A stretch of DNA of 64,000 nt from CAYNVS01 sp964400725 (GCA_964400725.1 CAYNVS010000010.1:1-64000), one strand, 5' to 3'; counted from the first letter of the stretch, positions 16,990 through 26,449 are shown. Numbers and translations: made by a program. The notes: a model not told the origin generated them from the letters alone.

Positions 16990-17610
16990 TTACCAAGTCG
17001 ATTTGGCTCTTTCGATGACTTTCTTAATTTTCTTGTCGCCGATCCAAACCTTTTCGGTGGTGGTAAGGTCGTGCAGTTCGAGGTTGACCTGATAGAATAC
17101 GACCTTAGTTCCGCCGGATTCGTCAACTATGGTGTTGATGGTGCCGAAGAGCATGAAGTTGGCGCCCATTTCGTTGCCGATGCTGGCCGCGGTTTTGCTG
17201 TCGGTGTGGCCTTCAGCCTGCTGTCCTTTTTCTTTTCTCAGCTTGTTGCGGAACTCTTCATTGGAAACGACGCGGACTTTGCCGGAGCGGATGAAGGCGC
17301 GTTCGAGGTCTTTGGTGAAGGTCTCGCTATTGATGTGTTCCATGCTCTTGTTAAGCACGTCGCCGACGATTACTACCGGCTTGGCGTTATCCTTTTCCTT
17401 CATAAAGTTCTCGACCCATGGAAAGGACAAGCAGTCGTCTATCATCGCCTTGCTCGTCTCCTGGCTGTCGGTGTCGTTCCAGCGTCCGGAAACGTCGGTT
17501 ACGGTGTCGGTAGATACGCGCTGAATTTTCTTCGTCTGTCCGCACGACGCAAAAATGAACAAGCACAGAACCGCGGTGATTACGATTGCCGAAGCGTTGA
17601 CTTTTTTCAT
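16990..17610 (-). CDS. lpoB: LpoB-family penicillin-binding-protein activator lipoprotein
   Basis: 206 residues, lipobox FASC. The family motifs are very clear: VSGRWNDTDS at the mature N-terminus, PVVIVGDVLNKSMEHIN, FTKDLERAFIRSGKVRVV, then EMGANFMLFGTIN and KVWIGDKKIKK at the end. In E. coli LpoB is an outer-membrane lipoprotein that reaches through the periplasm to stimulate PBP1B. Whether the partner is conserved here is unknown. AGGAGG precedes the ATG. It sits within the lipoprotein series with the two short LPP20-like genes upstream. Confidence 0.88.
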   Translation of the reverse strand: MKKVNASAIVITAVLCLFIFASCGQTKKIQRVSTDTVTDVSGRWNDTDSQETSKAMIDDCLSFPWVENFMKEKDNAKPVVIVGDVLNKSMEHINSETFTKDLERAFIRSGKVRVVSNEEFRNKLRKEKGQQAEGHTDSKTAASIGNEMGANFMLFGTINTIVDESGGTKVVFYQVNLELHDLTTTEKVWIGDKKIKKVIERAKSTW

Positions 17611-17694
17611 TAATTCCTCCTTGTTTCAATTCGTTTTTATCACGTTAGTAACGCTATTTCTCTCGATAATAGCTTATTTCTGTATTTTTCCCGC

Positions 17695-18198
17695 CTACTT
17701 TAGTATCTCTTGATTGCGGCAGTCAAACTTGTTAAGCCTGTTTTTAGGCATTTTTACCAGCGCGTAAGTCTTGCGGTCGTGCTTGTCCTGCGACATAATC
17801 CCGCATGCGTCCACCCATACTCCCTCGACCTCCGCGCCCGATATTATGGCCGCCGACAAACTTGTGCTTGCGGTCTGCCGGTCGCTCGTCTGCTGAAACC
17901 CTTTAAGAGTGTCCGTCGTCAGCGCTACGTGCTGAATATCTACGCAGATTACCTTTGCTATTCCTGCCATGCCGTCCAGTATCGCGGCGTCTTTTCCTTC
18001 GAGGTAGTTAAGCGTGTAACCGCCGACTCCTATAAAATAAATATTATCCTTGTCGTTCGGCATTTTGGACAGCCAAGACGGCGCCTTTTTAAAGTAATCG
18101 CATTCGTCGCACAGGTTTACGACTTTCACGCCGCAGCCCGCCGCGATAAACGAAACTACAGCCGCAAAAAGAACGCCTTGCGTAATTTTTTTATTCAT
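17695..18198 (-). CDS. Short LPP20-like lipoprotein
   Basis: 167 residues with lipobox IAAGC. The mature part begins with a Cys pair (LCDECDYF), then PSWLSKMPNDKDNIYFIGVGGYT and an Ala/Asp helix (KDAAILDGMAGIAKVI), as in the first half of LPP20 domains. It ends with YALVKMP, typical of these folds. It shares this layout with the next gene upstream (18225-18719), so the two are probably tandem paralogues. Function unknown; an envelope complex with LpoB/COG3014 is inferred from position. Confidence 0.72.
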   Translation of the reverse strand: MNKKITQGVLFAAVVSFIAAGCGVKVVNLCDECDYFKKAPSWLSKMPNDKDNIYFIGVGGYTLNYLEGKDAAILDGMAGIAKVICVDIQHVALTTDTLKGFQQTSDRQTASTSLSAAIISGAEVEGVWVDACGIMSQDKHDRKTYALVKMPKNRLNKFDCRNQEILK

Positions 18199-18224
18199 TG
18201 CGGTTCAATCCTTTTTCGCGGTTT

Positions 18225-18719
18225 TTACTTTTGCATTTTAATTAAAACGTAAACCGCGCCCTTCGCCTCCCGCGAGACGCAGCCGCAAACGTCCACCCAA
18301 GACTTTTCCTTCTTCGCCGCGCTTTTTATGTTATCAACGTACTTTTCTTTCATATCGTTCATTCTTTGCAAATCTATCTGAGTAATAGTCTGCACGTTTC
18401 CATTCGATTCGAATACGGCGTTTTTAACGAAAACGTCGATGGAATAAACCATGTTGTCGTAAGCGTCTTCCATGGCTTTTTCTATTTTATAGTCCGCGCC
18501 TTCTACCTCCGGCCCGTTGTAGTAGCCGAGCGCGTAAATGTAATTTTTATCTTTGGGATAGCTTTTAATCCAGTCCGGCGGAATGGCCATTTCGCAGCAT
18601 GTGCATTTGTAACTTATTTCCGTGCAACAACGTATTATTTTCTTCGAGGAGCAGCCAAACCCCGAAAAAGCCGCAACGCACAACAAGAGCAAAAACGCCG
18701 CTCCAATTTTTTTAGTCAT
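18225..18719 (-). CDS. Short LPP20-like lipoprotein, paralogue of its neighbour
   Basis: 164 residues, lipobox SGFGC. A Cys cluster (RCCTE...CTCCEM) follows, then PPDWIKSYPKDKNYIYALGYYNG, a helix, and a C-terminal WVDVCGC...YVLIKMQK that mirrors the WVDACG...YALVKMPK of the downstream gene. The Cys pairs near each end could be disulfide-linked. The ribosome site is weak (AAGAG). It is the first gene of the minus-strand lipoprotein series. Confidence 0.72.
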   Translation of the reverse strand: MTKKIGAAFLLLLCVAAFSGFGCSSKKIIRCCTEISYKCTCCEMAIPPDWIKSYPKDKNYIYALGYYNGPEVEGADYKIEKAMEDAYDNMVYSIDVFVKNAVFESNGNVQTITQIDLQRMNDMKEKYVDNIKSAAKKEKSWVDVCGCVSREAKGAVYVLIKMQK

Positions 18720-18948
18720 GTTTTTCTCTTAAAACAATCGGCTCAACGCCCGTTTGCAAAACAAACTACTGGTTTTTATCTTACCCGTTTCTCGCCGGTT
18801 ACGTTACCCGCATAATACGGATAATTTAACATTTTACGTTTCGCGAAGTCAAATTTGTTTGCGCTAGACCGCAAATTTACGCCTTTGTTTCTCGATTTGC
18901 AAACGACTGCAAGCGCTCCGCCATAATTTATTTATATAATTTCGGATT

Positions 18949-20244
18949 TTAATATTCTATCTTCTCGACGGCGCGCTCGTTTTCGCATCCGCGTACGGCA
19001 GCCTTCTCGGCGTCTTTAAAAAATGCGTAATAGACCAGAGCGCTTATTAAATATAAAACCGCGGCGATTAAAAAAGACGCCGTATAATTTCCTTTGAGGA
19101 ACCGGCCGTAAACTATCGCCGAGACCGACCAAGACAAACTCCACGTTACCGCCATCAGCGAGTTAAGCATCCCTTGCTCGTCCTCTTTGCAGTTTTCCAA
19201 AATTAACGCGTTGGAAATAGGCGCGCTCATGTTCATAAGGGCGGCGCGAATAATAAACAACGCTACGGCAAGCTGAACGGTTCCGGCAAAACCCAGCCAA
19301 ACCATGAACGGAAGCGAGGCGAGTTGAGTGAAAACTATCGTTTTTACCTTGCCTATTTTATCCGATAAAGCAGGCGCAATCATCAGGCCGACGGCCATCG
19401 CCGCCGACTGACCGCTCATGTAAACGCCGATCTGAGAGTCGGAGCTGTTAAAAACGTCTTTGAAGTAAAGGTTCATAAATTGAACGATTAACCCCGCGCC
19501 CGTGGAAACGATAAGACCGGGCAGCAGCGCTTTGCCGAAAAATTTCCAGTTAAGTCCGCGCAGGTTCAATTTTTTGCGTTTGGGCGCGTCCGGAGACGCT
19601 GCGGGTTCGCGAATGAAAAAATAAGGAATCGTTCCAAGCAAAGAAAAAAGTATTCCAACGCACATCGCGGCGCGGTACCCGCCGACGTTCGATGAGCCCA
19701 GCCCGATGAAAACGTCCTTCAGGGCGCCGCCGAAAAGAAATCCCATCATTCCGCCGCCCAGCATTATTATGAACATTGCGCCGAAGACGTAAGCCCGCTC
19801 TTCTTTTTTGCTGTTGCGCATTATGAACGGCCCTTCGACGACGCGCATCGCCGTCATCGACCCCAGCGCGAAGAAAATCGCCGCGTAAAGCAGGTATTTA
19901 TCCGGCGCAAAAAGCGCGCAGACGAAGAAGACCGCCCCTAAGGTCTGCGCCCCAATTAGCTGCTTCTTCATCGGAATATAATACGTTAATATTCCCGAAG
20001 GAATAGCCATAATACCCATCGCCGCGTTCCCAATCGCAAGAACAAAACCAATAGTCGCCTTATCGAAACCCCGCTCCTGTAAATAAAGGTTGAAAAGCAG
20101 ATTCCATACCATCAATCCCGTTCCGACAAGGAATGAGCCGAGAAGAAAAAATATTACGTTCCTCTCGAACCTCCTCACCTTGTCAATATAATCGGACGCG
20201 GCGTTTTTAAACCCCGCGGCAAATTTGAAAGCTAAAGGAGGCAT
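18949..20244 (-). CDS. MFS transporter
   Basis: 431 residues from the ATG at 20244 (GGAG eight bases upstream); an in-frame start at 20274 has no ribosome site. About twelve hydrophobic segments are visible in two halves joined by a basic central loop (DAPKRKKLNLRG). MFS loop features include DKIGKVKT after TM8, a D-x-x-G-x-x-x-x-type loop. It has no substrate-specific motif I can name; drug efflux and metabolite export are both possible. It stands alone, 78 bases from the glgC terminator. Confidence 0.85.
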   Translation of the reverse strand: MPPLAFKFAAGFKNAASDYIDKVRRFERNVIFFLLGSFLVGTGLMVWNLLFNLYLQERGFDKATIGFVLAIGNAAMGIMAIPSGILTYYIPMKKQLIGAQTLGAVFFVCALFAPDKYLLYAAIFFALGSMTAMRVVEGPFIMRNSKKEERAYVFGAMFIIMLGGGMMGFLFGGALKDVFIGLGSSNVGGYRAAMCVGILFSLLGTIPYFFIREPAASPDAPKRKKLNLRGLNWKFFGKALLPGLIVSTGAGLIVQFMNLYFKDVFNSSDSQIGVYMSGQSAAMAVGLMIAPALSDKIGKVKTIVFTQLASLPFMVWLGFAGTVQLAVALFIIRAALMNMSAPISNALILENCKEDEQGMLNSLMAVTWSLSWSVSAIVYGRFLKGNYTASFLIAAVLYLISALVYYAFFKDAEKAAVRGCENERAVEKIEY

Positions 20245-20322
20245 CGCTTGAACTCCGGCCAAACTTAGGAACAACGAAAAATATTACCGAAAGAAAATTA
20301 TTGCAAATATTTCTATTATAAC

Positions 20323-20349
20323 AAAAAAAGCGGAGGCTTAAGCCTCCGC
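20323..20349 (-). terminator. Rho-independent terminator of glgC
   Basis: A perfect 20-base palindrome (20330-20349, GCGGAGGCTTAAGCCTCCGC) is followed on the minus strand by seven T. It lies 22 bases after the glgC stop. Confidence 0.88.
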
Positions 20350-20371
20350 AATTAGTTTGAAGGGCAACCGC

Positions 20372-21685
20372 TTACAGATGATTGATCGGAGGCCTGAAGT
20401 CCGGGTCGGGGGGAATGATTTGCTCTTTCGCTACGACGACCACGCCGTTCTCGGTAACAAAGTATTTTTTCCTGTCCTCTTCCGGATCGTAACCTATTAC
20501 CGTGCCCGGGGGAATCGAAACGTACTTGTCGATTATAACACGCCGCAATTTACAGTATCGGCCAATGTCAACTCCCTCGAAAATCACGCATTCGTCGACT
20601 GTGCTGTAACTGTTGACGCGCACGTTCGGAAATAGCAGAGAATTGCTTACCACGCCGCCGGATATTATGCACCCTTCGGCGATCATAGAGTCGAGCGCGT
20701 GGCCGATACGGCTGTGCTTAACGTTGGCGAAGACGAATTTGGCGGGCGGCAGGTTGCGCTGACTCGCCAGAACGGGCCAATCGGGATTATAAAGGTTGAA
20801 CGGCGGCGTAACCGACAGAATGTCCATGCTGCAATCGAAGAACTGATCTGTCGTTCCCACGTCTCGCCAATAGTTTTGGCCGTTGGTTTCGCGCGGATTG
20901 CCGGGAATGTGGTTGTTGTTGTAATCGTAAACGTAGGTGTTTCCCATCGCGGTCATTTTGGGAATTATATTCTTGCCGAAGTCGTGCACGCTGTCGGGAT
21001 CGTTTGCGTCCTCTTCCAGAATTTCCTTCAGGGCTTCTTTGTTAAAAATGTAATTTCCCATCGAGACGAGCGAATGATGCGGCATTCCAGGAATCGGTTT
21101 CGGGTCAAGCGGCTTTTCCTCAAAGCCAATCATCTTTCCTTTGTCGTCCACTTGACAAATTCCGAACGCGCTGGATTTATCCCGCGGGTAGCTTATCGCC
21201 GCGACCGTAAGGTCTGCCTTTTTGTCGATGTGATAATCGAGCATCTGGCGGATGTCCATGTGGTAGATGTGATCGCCGCCGAAAATGCAGACGTAATCGG
21301 AGCGCTCGTTGTTGATAATATACCAATTTTGGTAAATTGCGTCCGCGCTTCCTTTGTACCAGTCGCGTCCGACGCGCATTTGGGCGGGCACCGTCTCTAC
21401 GTACTGCCCGACCATGCTTGAGAGGTTCCAGTGCTTGCGTATGTGTCGATGAAGCGAATCGCTTTTATACTGAGTAAGCACGATTATTTTATAAAAGCCC
21501 GAATTAACAAAGTTGGATAGAACAATGTCGATTATGCGGTAGCGGCCGCCAAAGGGAACCGACGGCTTGGCGCGGTCGCGGGTAAGAGGCCAAAGCCTCT
21601 TCCCCTCGCCTCCGGCGAGAATGAAAGAGATTACTTTTTTGCCGCCGAGCGCGTCGCTCAATGTGTCGGACTGGCGAAGATACAT
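20372..21685 (-). CDS. glgC: Glucose-1-phosphate adenylyltransferase
   Basis: ADP-glucose pyrophosphorylase makes ADP-glucose from glucose-1-phosphate and ATP, the committed step of bacterial glycogen synthesis. 437 residues, close to the usual length. The N-terminal nucleotidyltransferase domain carries GGEGKRLWPLTRDRAKP (25-41), FGGDHIYHMD, GFEEKP and YWRDVGTTDQF. The C-terminal 130 residues are left-handed beta-helix hexapeptide repeats (ISGGVVSNSLLFPNVRVNS, IIDKYVSIPPGTVIG). GGAGG lies eight bases before the ATG. No glgA, glgB or glgP is nearby. Confidence 0.95.
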   Translation of the reverse strand: MYLRQSDTLSDALGGKKVISFILAGGEGKRLWPLTRDRAKPSVPFGGRYRIIDIVLSNFVNSGFYKIIVLTQYKSDSLHRHIRKHWNLSSMVGQYVETVPAQMRVGRDWYKGSADAIYQNWYIINNERSDYVCIFGGDHIYHMDIRQMLDYHIDKKADLTVAAISYPRDKSSAFGICQVDDKGKMIGFEEKPLDPKPIPGMPHHSLVSMGNYIFNKEALKEILEEDANDPDSVHDFGKNIIPKMTAMGNTYVYDYNNNHIPGNPRETNGQNYWRDVGTTDQFFDCSMDILSVTPPFNLYNPDWPVLASQRNLPPAKFVFANVKHSRIGHALDSMIAEGCIISGGVVSNSLLFPNVRVNSYSTVDECVIFEGVDIGRYCKLRRVIIDKYVSIPPGTVIGYDPEEDRKKYFVTENGVVVVAKEQIIPPDPDFRPPINHL

Positions 21686-21790
21686 ACAAACCTCCGTGCT
21701 GAATCAAACGCCTGTAATGGCGTCGCGGATGAATATTCAAATCAATCGAATCGCTCTAAAAAACCGACCGCAACTATTATACAATATTTA

Positions 21791-23116
21791 TCAGCGAAGG
21801 CAAAAATCGCCCGTCGCTAAAATGCGTTTGCAGCCGAATCCCGGCGGACAAATTTTCGCGTCTCCGCCCTGGCAAGGTATCGCGCAATAAGGCTTAGGAG
21901 TAAGGCCGTCGAGAATGGAAACGCAAGGGGCGTCGTTAATGGCTCCGGCGTCGTCGGCTCCGCACTGTTCTTCGTCCGGGCCGCCGAGGGGCGCGTCGAT
22001 GCACGCATTACCCAGCTCGTTTAAGCCCGAACACGTGGCGATGTTTACTCCAGTATAGGACGGAACGCAGAACTTGTCGTAAGGTTCGCGGTCTTCTTCC
22101 ACCTGCGCGACTTTACAGGCGTAAAACGGCGTTTTGCAGTCCGAATCTTTCTCGCAACGGTTTAGACACGAACGCTCCGCTTCTTTGCCGTCGTAAATAA
22201 AAGCGTAGCATCCTTGGTCCGGGCTGCAATAGTTTCGCCCTAAGCCGTAACGGTCGGAACATTTGCCGCATTCCGTCTGTTTAGACGGCGCGGCGGCCAG
22301 CAGAAGAAACCATGTTTCGGCCTTTAAATCCAACGGATTGTAATCCTTGGTTACGTGCGTGCTTACAACTATTATATAATCTCCGTCATCCGGAGCTTTG
22401 AATTCAAAGAAATCGACCGACGGATAATCCTTGTCGGAACCTTTTAAGCATTTCGCGTCCGGCTTGCACGATTCAAGCATCGAAAGGGAAAAATCGGCTT
22501 TTGCGTCTTCAGCCGGTTTCACCGCAAGCAGAATCGTTTGATCTTTCTTAAGTTTTACGCCGAAATAAACGTCGGCGCCGTAATTCGGCTTTTGCAGGCA
22601 CCCTTCTGTAGCTTTAAGCGATTCGTTTAACGCGCCTTCGTTCGTGAAAAGACGCCATTCGTCGGTCAGCTCTATTTTCTTTGCGTTTTCGCAAAGATCG
22701 TTCGCCGGACGCGCAGCCTCGGTCTGTTCTTCTTCTTTTTCCGTTTCAGCCGGAAGTTCGGGCTCTTCTTCGCCCGAATCGTCGGCGTCAAGCTCATCGC
22801 CCGCCTTCTCGTCAATCTCATCGTCGAAGGCCGGCTCGTTTGCGTCCGACGCCTCGTCGTCCTCTTGCGCTTCAGCCTCTAAGCCTTCCTCTTCCGCCGC
22901 GGCCTCGTCTTCGTCTCCCTCCAGCGCGTTCGGATTGGCGATGCACCTGAAATTGACGCAAGTCTCAAACCATTGGCATTCGTCGTTCGAGCGGCACGTC
23001 TCGTAGTTGACGCCTTGGGTTTGGGTTTTAGAGCATGAAAGAGCCAAAAGCAGAAACGCCGCAAAGGCGGTCGCGGTAAAAATCGAAAGCGGCGCGTAAT
23101 CTTTTTTTGCGCTCAT
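21791..23116 (-). CDS. Lipoprotein with acidic linker and Cys-rich C-terminus
   Basis: 441 residues from the ATG at 23116. Lipobox LALSC. A short Cys motif (CRSNDECQWFETCVNFRC) follows and then about 90 residues dominated by Glu, Asp and Ala. A beta-rich domain (ANDLCENAKKIEL ... YGADVYFGVKLKK ... DGDYIIVVSTH) resembles the pre-peptidase C-terminal-like beta-sandwich found in myxobacterial surface proteins. The last 130 residues are Cys-rich (CGKCSDRYGLG...CNRCEKDSDC). Surface-exposed lipoprotein; function unknown. It reads towards glgC with a gap of 105 bases. Confidence 0.8.
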   Translation of the reverse strand: MSAKKDYAPLSIFTATAFAAFLLLALSCSKTQTQGVNYETCRSNDECQWFETCVNFRCIANPNALEGDEDEAAAEEEGLEAEAQEDDEASDANEPAFDDEIDEKAGDELDADDSGEEEPELPAETEKEEEQTEAARPANDLCENAKKIELTDEWRLFTNEGALNESLKATEGCLQKPNYGADVYFGVKLKKDQTILLAVKPAEDAKADFSLSMLESCKPDAKCLKGSDKDYPSVDFFEFKAPDDGDYIIVVSTHVTKDYNPLDLKAETWFLLLAAAPSKQTECGKCSDRYGLGRNYCSPDQGCYAFIYDGKEAERSCLNRCEKDSDCKTPFYACKVAQVEEDREPYDKFCVPSYTGVNIATCSGLNELGNACIDAPLGGPDEEQCGADDAGAINDAPCVSILDGLTPKPYCAIPCQGGDAKICPPGFGCKRILATGDFCLR

Positions 23117-23203
23117 GTTCAAATCCGGCGGTAAAATGTAAAAGCTAGATTTCCAGACCAAAGATGCCTCCGTAATTCTTTAATTATATCCGCAAAAAGA
23201 TAT

Positions 23204-24115
23204 TTATAAAAGCATCTTTTTAATTTCTGACTCGTTTTTAACGATTCCGCCGTTTTTTATCTTCGAAAGCTCAAGCAAACGCAGCCCAAGCATACGGTAA
23301 ACCTCGGCTTCTTCGGGCGCCGCTTCGCGCAGGGCCGACAATTCTTTCTCTATTACCAGCAGTTCTCCGCGGGCAAACGGCCCGCTCAAGGCCAACGCCG
23401 GAGAAACGCCGCCGCATATCCGCGCGGCCGTCGTCTTCATCAGCGAGCCTGCGAGCCGGAACGCAATTTCGCTTGGAACTCCCGACGCCAGAGCCGCCCG
23501 AAGAGCCGCGTCCGCAAGCGCGACGGACGCGTTTGAGGCCAGAACGCACGCAGCATGGTAAAGCGGCTTTTTTTCAGCTTCGATTACGAACGCGTTCATG
23601 CGCAAAGTTTCGGCTATTAAACGAGCTGTTTGAACCGCATCCGGATCCCCTTCCAACGCCGCCGCCGCGCCCTCGAAATTGCGGAAGTCGTCGTCCCCTC
23701 CCGAAAAACTAGCGGCCGGGTGCATTGACGCAAGACCTGCGCCTATTTTGGAAAGCGAACTTAAAGCCGACGCGGGCAATGCTCCGCTCAAATGAATCGC
23801 CGTCTTCAACGCAAAGCCGCGTCTTTGATTTGTGCTTAAATAAGCCGCCGCCTCGTCCCGCAAACGCTCCGCCGCCGCCTCAACAGCGTCGTCCGAAACC
23901 GCGAAAACGACCGCGTCGCAGTTTAAAATTTCTTCGGACGGATACGCGCCGCCTGAATAATATTGAATCCCGTCAATTTTTAAACATTTGATTGTTTCCG
24001 AATCGGAATCGTAAACGCCGCCTACTTTTCCGCCGTAAGCCCCGTAGGCGCGACACAGAGCGCGTCCGGCCCTGCCCGCCCCGACGACGAAAAGCGCGGG
24101 CGCAAAGACCGCCAT
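23204..24115 (-). CDS. Rossmann-fold/DUF2520 domain protein
   Basis: 303 residues. The N-terminus is a Rossmann NAD(P)-binding fold (LFVVGAGRAGRAL), with a DAVVFAVSDDAV segment like that of pyrroline-5-carboxylate and 6-phosphogluconate dehydrogenases. The C-terminal half is the DUF2520 helical domain (LYHAACVLASNASVALADAA). The family is predicted to be an oxidoreductase, and a substrate is not established. It starts 6 bases after the hpt stop, with GGAGG inside the end of hpt, so the genes are coupled. Confidence 0.87.
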   Translation of the reverse strand: MAVFAPALFVVGAGRAGRALCRAYGAYGGKVGGVYDSDSETIKCLKIDGIQYYSGGAYPSEEILNCDAVVFAVSDDAVEAAAERLRDEAAAYLSTNQRRGFALKTAIHLSGALPASALSSLSKIGAGLASMHPAASFSGGDDDFRNFEGAAAALEGDPDAVQTARLIAETLRMNAFVIEAEKKPLYHAACVLASNASVALADAALRAALASGVPSEIAFRLAGSLMKTTAARICGGVSPALALSGPFARGELLVIEKELSALREAAPEEAEVYRMLGLRLLELSKIKNGGIVKNESEIKKMLL

Positions 24116-24121
24116 AAAAAC

Positions 24122-24661
24122 TTATTCCTCCGCAACCACTTTGCCGACGTACGGCAGATTGCGGAAACGCTGCGCGTAGTCCAGTCCGTAGCCGACGACG
24201 AAATAGTCGGGAATTTCAAAGCCGACATAATCGGGCTCCACCGCGGTTTTGCGGCGGCTGGGTTTGGAGAGGAAGGAGCATACTTTCACGTCCGCGGGCA
24301 TTCGCGTCTTGAGGTTCTCTATTAGATACTCCAATGTAATGCCGGTATCGACGATGTCCTCGACTATAAGAACGTTCTTCCCTTCAATCGGCGACGACAA
24401 ATCAAGCGTGAGGCGCACGACGCCGGAGCTTTCGGTTTTGTCTCCGTAACTTGAAACCGAAATGAAATCCATCGTTACGGGAAGGTCTATCGCGCGCGCA
24501 AGATCGGCCATAAATATGACGCTCCCTTTTAGAATGCCGATTAAATGAAGATTCTTACCGGCGTAATCTTTCGAGATTTTCGCTCCCATCTCGCGCACCT
24601 TCGCCTGAATTTCTTCCGGCGAATAAGTTTGCTCTATTTTTTCGCGTTTGTCCAAAGTCAT
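24122..24661 (-). CDS. hpt: Hypoxanthine phosphoribosyltransferase
   Basis: 179 residues, usual for bacterial HPRT, which converts hypoxanthine or guanine plus PRPP to IMP or GMP. The PRPP-binding motif VLIVEDIVDTGITL is present, with GILKGSVIFMADL (the cis-peptide loop region), SVSSYGDKTESSG (flexible active-site loop) and VVGYGLDYAQRFRNLP near the end. GGAG lies before the ATG. Middle gene of a three-gene operon; partners are an oxidoreductase-like DUF2520 protein and a GspE_N protein. Confidence 0.96.
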   Translation of the reverse strand: MTLDKREKIEQTYSPEEIQAKVREMGAKISKDYAGKNLHLIGILKGSVIFMADLARAIDLPVTMDFISVSSYGDKTESSGVVRLTLDLSSPIEGKNVLIVEDIVDTGITLEYLIENLKTRMPADVKVCSFLSKPSRRKTAVEPDYVGFEIPDYFVVGYGLDYAQRFRNLPYVGKVVAEE

Positions 24662-24703
24662 GCCTTCTCCGTTTAACCCTGCGGCTCCGGCGCGGAAACC
24701 CTT

Positions 24704-26344
24704 TTATTTCGTCTTTTTCTTAAAATATTCCTTAACGAAATCCATTTCCTTGATGCGTCCCTGCGAAATGAGCATTCCTAAAAGGGCGCTAAGCATCTTG
24801 GCGAGTCTGTCGTAATGTTCGTCTCCGGTGCTTTGCAGTCTGCCGGAAATGAAATCGTAAATATATTCGATTTCCTCGTTTTCGAGCTTCTTGGAGTCGC
24901 TCTTTTCGGTCGCGAGTTTCTCCAATTCTTCAAGCGCGGCGACGCTCCCCTTTTTTATCGCTTTTATTCGGGTGTTTTCCGTCCGGTCCTCGGCCTTTTT
25001 ATAATTGCCGAAAAGAACGTCGAGACTGTCCAGACCGCTCGCCGCGAGCGAGGGTTTAGGCGGCTCAAGTTTTGAATAAAGCGCGTCCAAATCGAGACTC
25101 AAATCCTCTTCTATCGTCTTTTCGTCCGGTAGATTCATCATGTCGTCTTCGTAAGGGAAATCCTTGCGCGCCTGAGCGTTCTGCTCCTTAAATCCGCCGT
25201 CTGACATCTGCTGCAAACCTAACAGGCTCGTCGCGCTCGGAATAACTATTTGTTCCTGCTCGTCGTTCTCGCGGCGTATCCTGTCGGCGCGCGTCCTTGT
25301 CGTCTCGCGCTTTACTCGGCCGTATTCGTTTCCCAAATCGACTACAAGCTGCGATTCCTCCGAATTTTTGAGGTCCATCGACTGCTCCAGCGACGAGGCG
25401 GAGAAGTCGCGTCTTGCGGGCTCGACGTATTGTTTAATTTCCGGAAGTTCGTTCTCGTTGAGAATTCTCGTCTGCGCGGTCGGCCTGCGTTCGCGGGCTA
25501 AATTGTCGTAAGGATTCTGCGGCGCGTCCTTTCTTGCCTGAACTCCTACGTTTACATCGGGAGGCGGCTGAAATTGATAACCCCGCGGTTCGTCGGCCTG
25601 CTGAGGCTCTATCGGGATGTTGCGCAGAGTGGCCTTCGGCAAATCGGCCATGGGCGGAATAAAAGGAATTTCGCTTTCGCTCGCCTTTTCCGGTTCGGAG
25701 AAAGCTCCGAATTTCAGCGTGGTTCCGGCGATAGGCGCGCCGCCCCTTCCCATATCGACGCGGAAATCTTCTTTTACGGCTCCGGGACGCTTGATTGCGT
25801 CGCTTGAGGACATCGCGCCCCGAGGCGACGGAGTCGCGGTTTCGATGCGGCCAGAGCGCGTTTCGGGCTGGGGAGCCTGAATGTGCGCGTTGGTGTTGCC
25901 GGTGTTTTTTAGGTATTTGTCTATCGCGCCTATGATGTCTTTATAGCCGGAAATAATAATTTTTACTTCGTATTTAGTCAGCTTTCTGACTTGTTCCAGC
26001 AGCGCGGGCTCCGACGGATCGAAGAACGCCATGTAAAGGGCTTCGCGCCCGCCTTCGTTCTTAAGCGCCACAGGTATAATCAAGTAGTCCAGCGCGTCGG
26101 CGCGCTTAATAATTTTCGCCACATACGCCGGAATGCGCAACTGAGAAAGCGACACCACCGGACTGCCGGTAATCGTTGAAATGGACGTTTTGAGAACGTC
26201 GTCGGACAGAGCTCCGGCTTTTATAAGAACTTCCCCCAGCCGCCACGGGCGGTCGGGAGGAACCATCCGTTCGTATTGAGCCAAGACGTCCTTTTTAATT
26301 ATCCCTTCTTTGACGAGGAATTCTGTAAGTCTCGTTTGCAACAT
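24704..26344 (-). CDS. GspE_N (MshEN)-domain protein with long disordered region
   Basis: 546 residues. The first ~150 match the N-terminal domain of type II secretion and pilus ATPases (RLTEFLVKEGIIKKDVLAQ, WRLGEVLIKAGALSDDVL, VVSLSQLRIP). No Walker A or B ATPase module follows. Residues 160-430 are a Pro/Glu/Arg-rich, probably disordered linker. The last 120 residues are helical and Lys/Glu-rich (SLAASGLDSLDVLFG, RIKEMDFVKEYFKKKTK). MshEN-type domains can bind c-di-GMP, so a regulatory adaptor is one possibility (inference). It lies 42 bases upstream of hpt. Confidence 0.75.
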   Translation of the reverse strand: MLQTRLTEFLVKEGIIKKDVLAQYERMVPPDRPWRLGEVLIKAGALSDDVLKTSISTITGSPVVSLSQLRIPAYVAKIIKRADALDYLIIPVALKNEGGREALYMAFFDPSEPALLEQVRKLTKYEVKIIISGYKDIIGAIDKYLKNTGNTNAHIQAPQPETRSGRIETATPSPRGAMSSSDAIKRPGAVKEDFRVDMGRGGAPIAGTTLKFGAFSEPEKASESEIPFIPPMADLPKATLRNIPIEPQQADEPRGYQFQPPPDVNVGVQARKDAPQNPYDNLARERRPTAQTRILNENELPEIKQYVEPARRDFSASSLEQSMDLKNSEESQLVVDLGNEYGRVKRETTRTRADRIRRENDEQEQIVIPSATSLLGLQQMSDGGFKEQNAQARKDFPYEDDMMNLPDEKTIEEDLSLDLDALYSKLEPPKPSLAASGLDSLDVLFGNYKKAEDRTENTRIKAIKKGSVAALEELEKLATEKSDSKKLENEEIEYIYDFISGRLQSTGDEHYDRLAKMLSALLGMLISQGRIKEMDFVKEYFKKKTK

Positions 26345-26449
26345 TCTCGCTTCCTTTCAAATACTTCTTTAATAGTATATCTCAATTGCCGCGGGCGGAC
26401 AATTAATTTTTCTAACTTTTTAAACTTTTTTCGACAATCGTAAAACATA

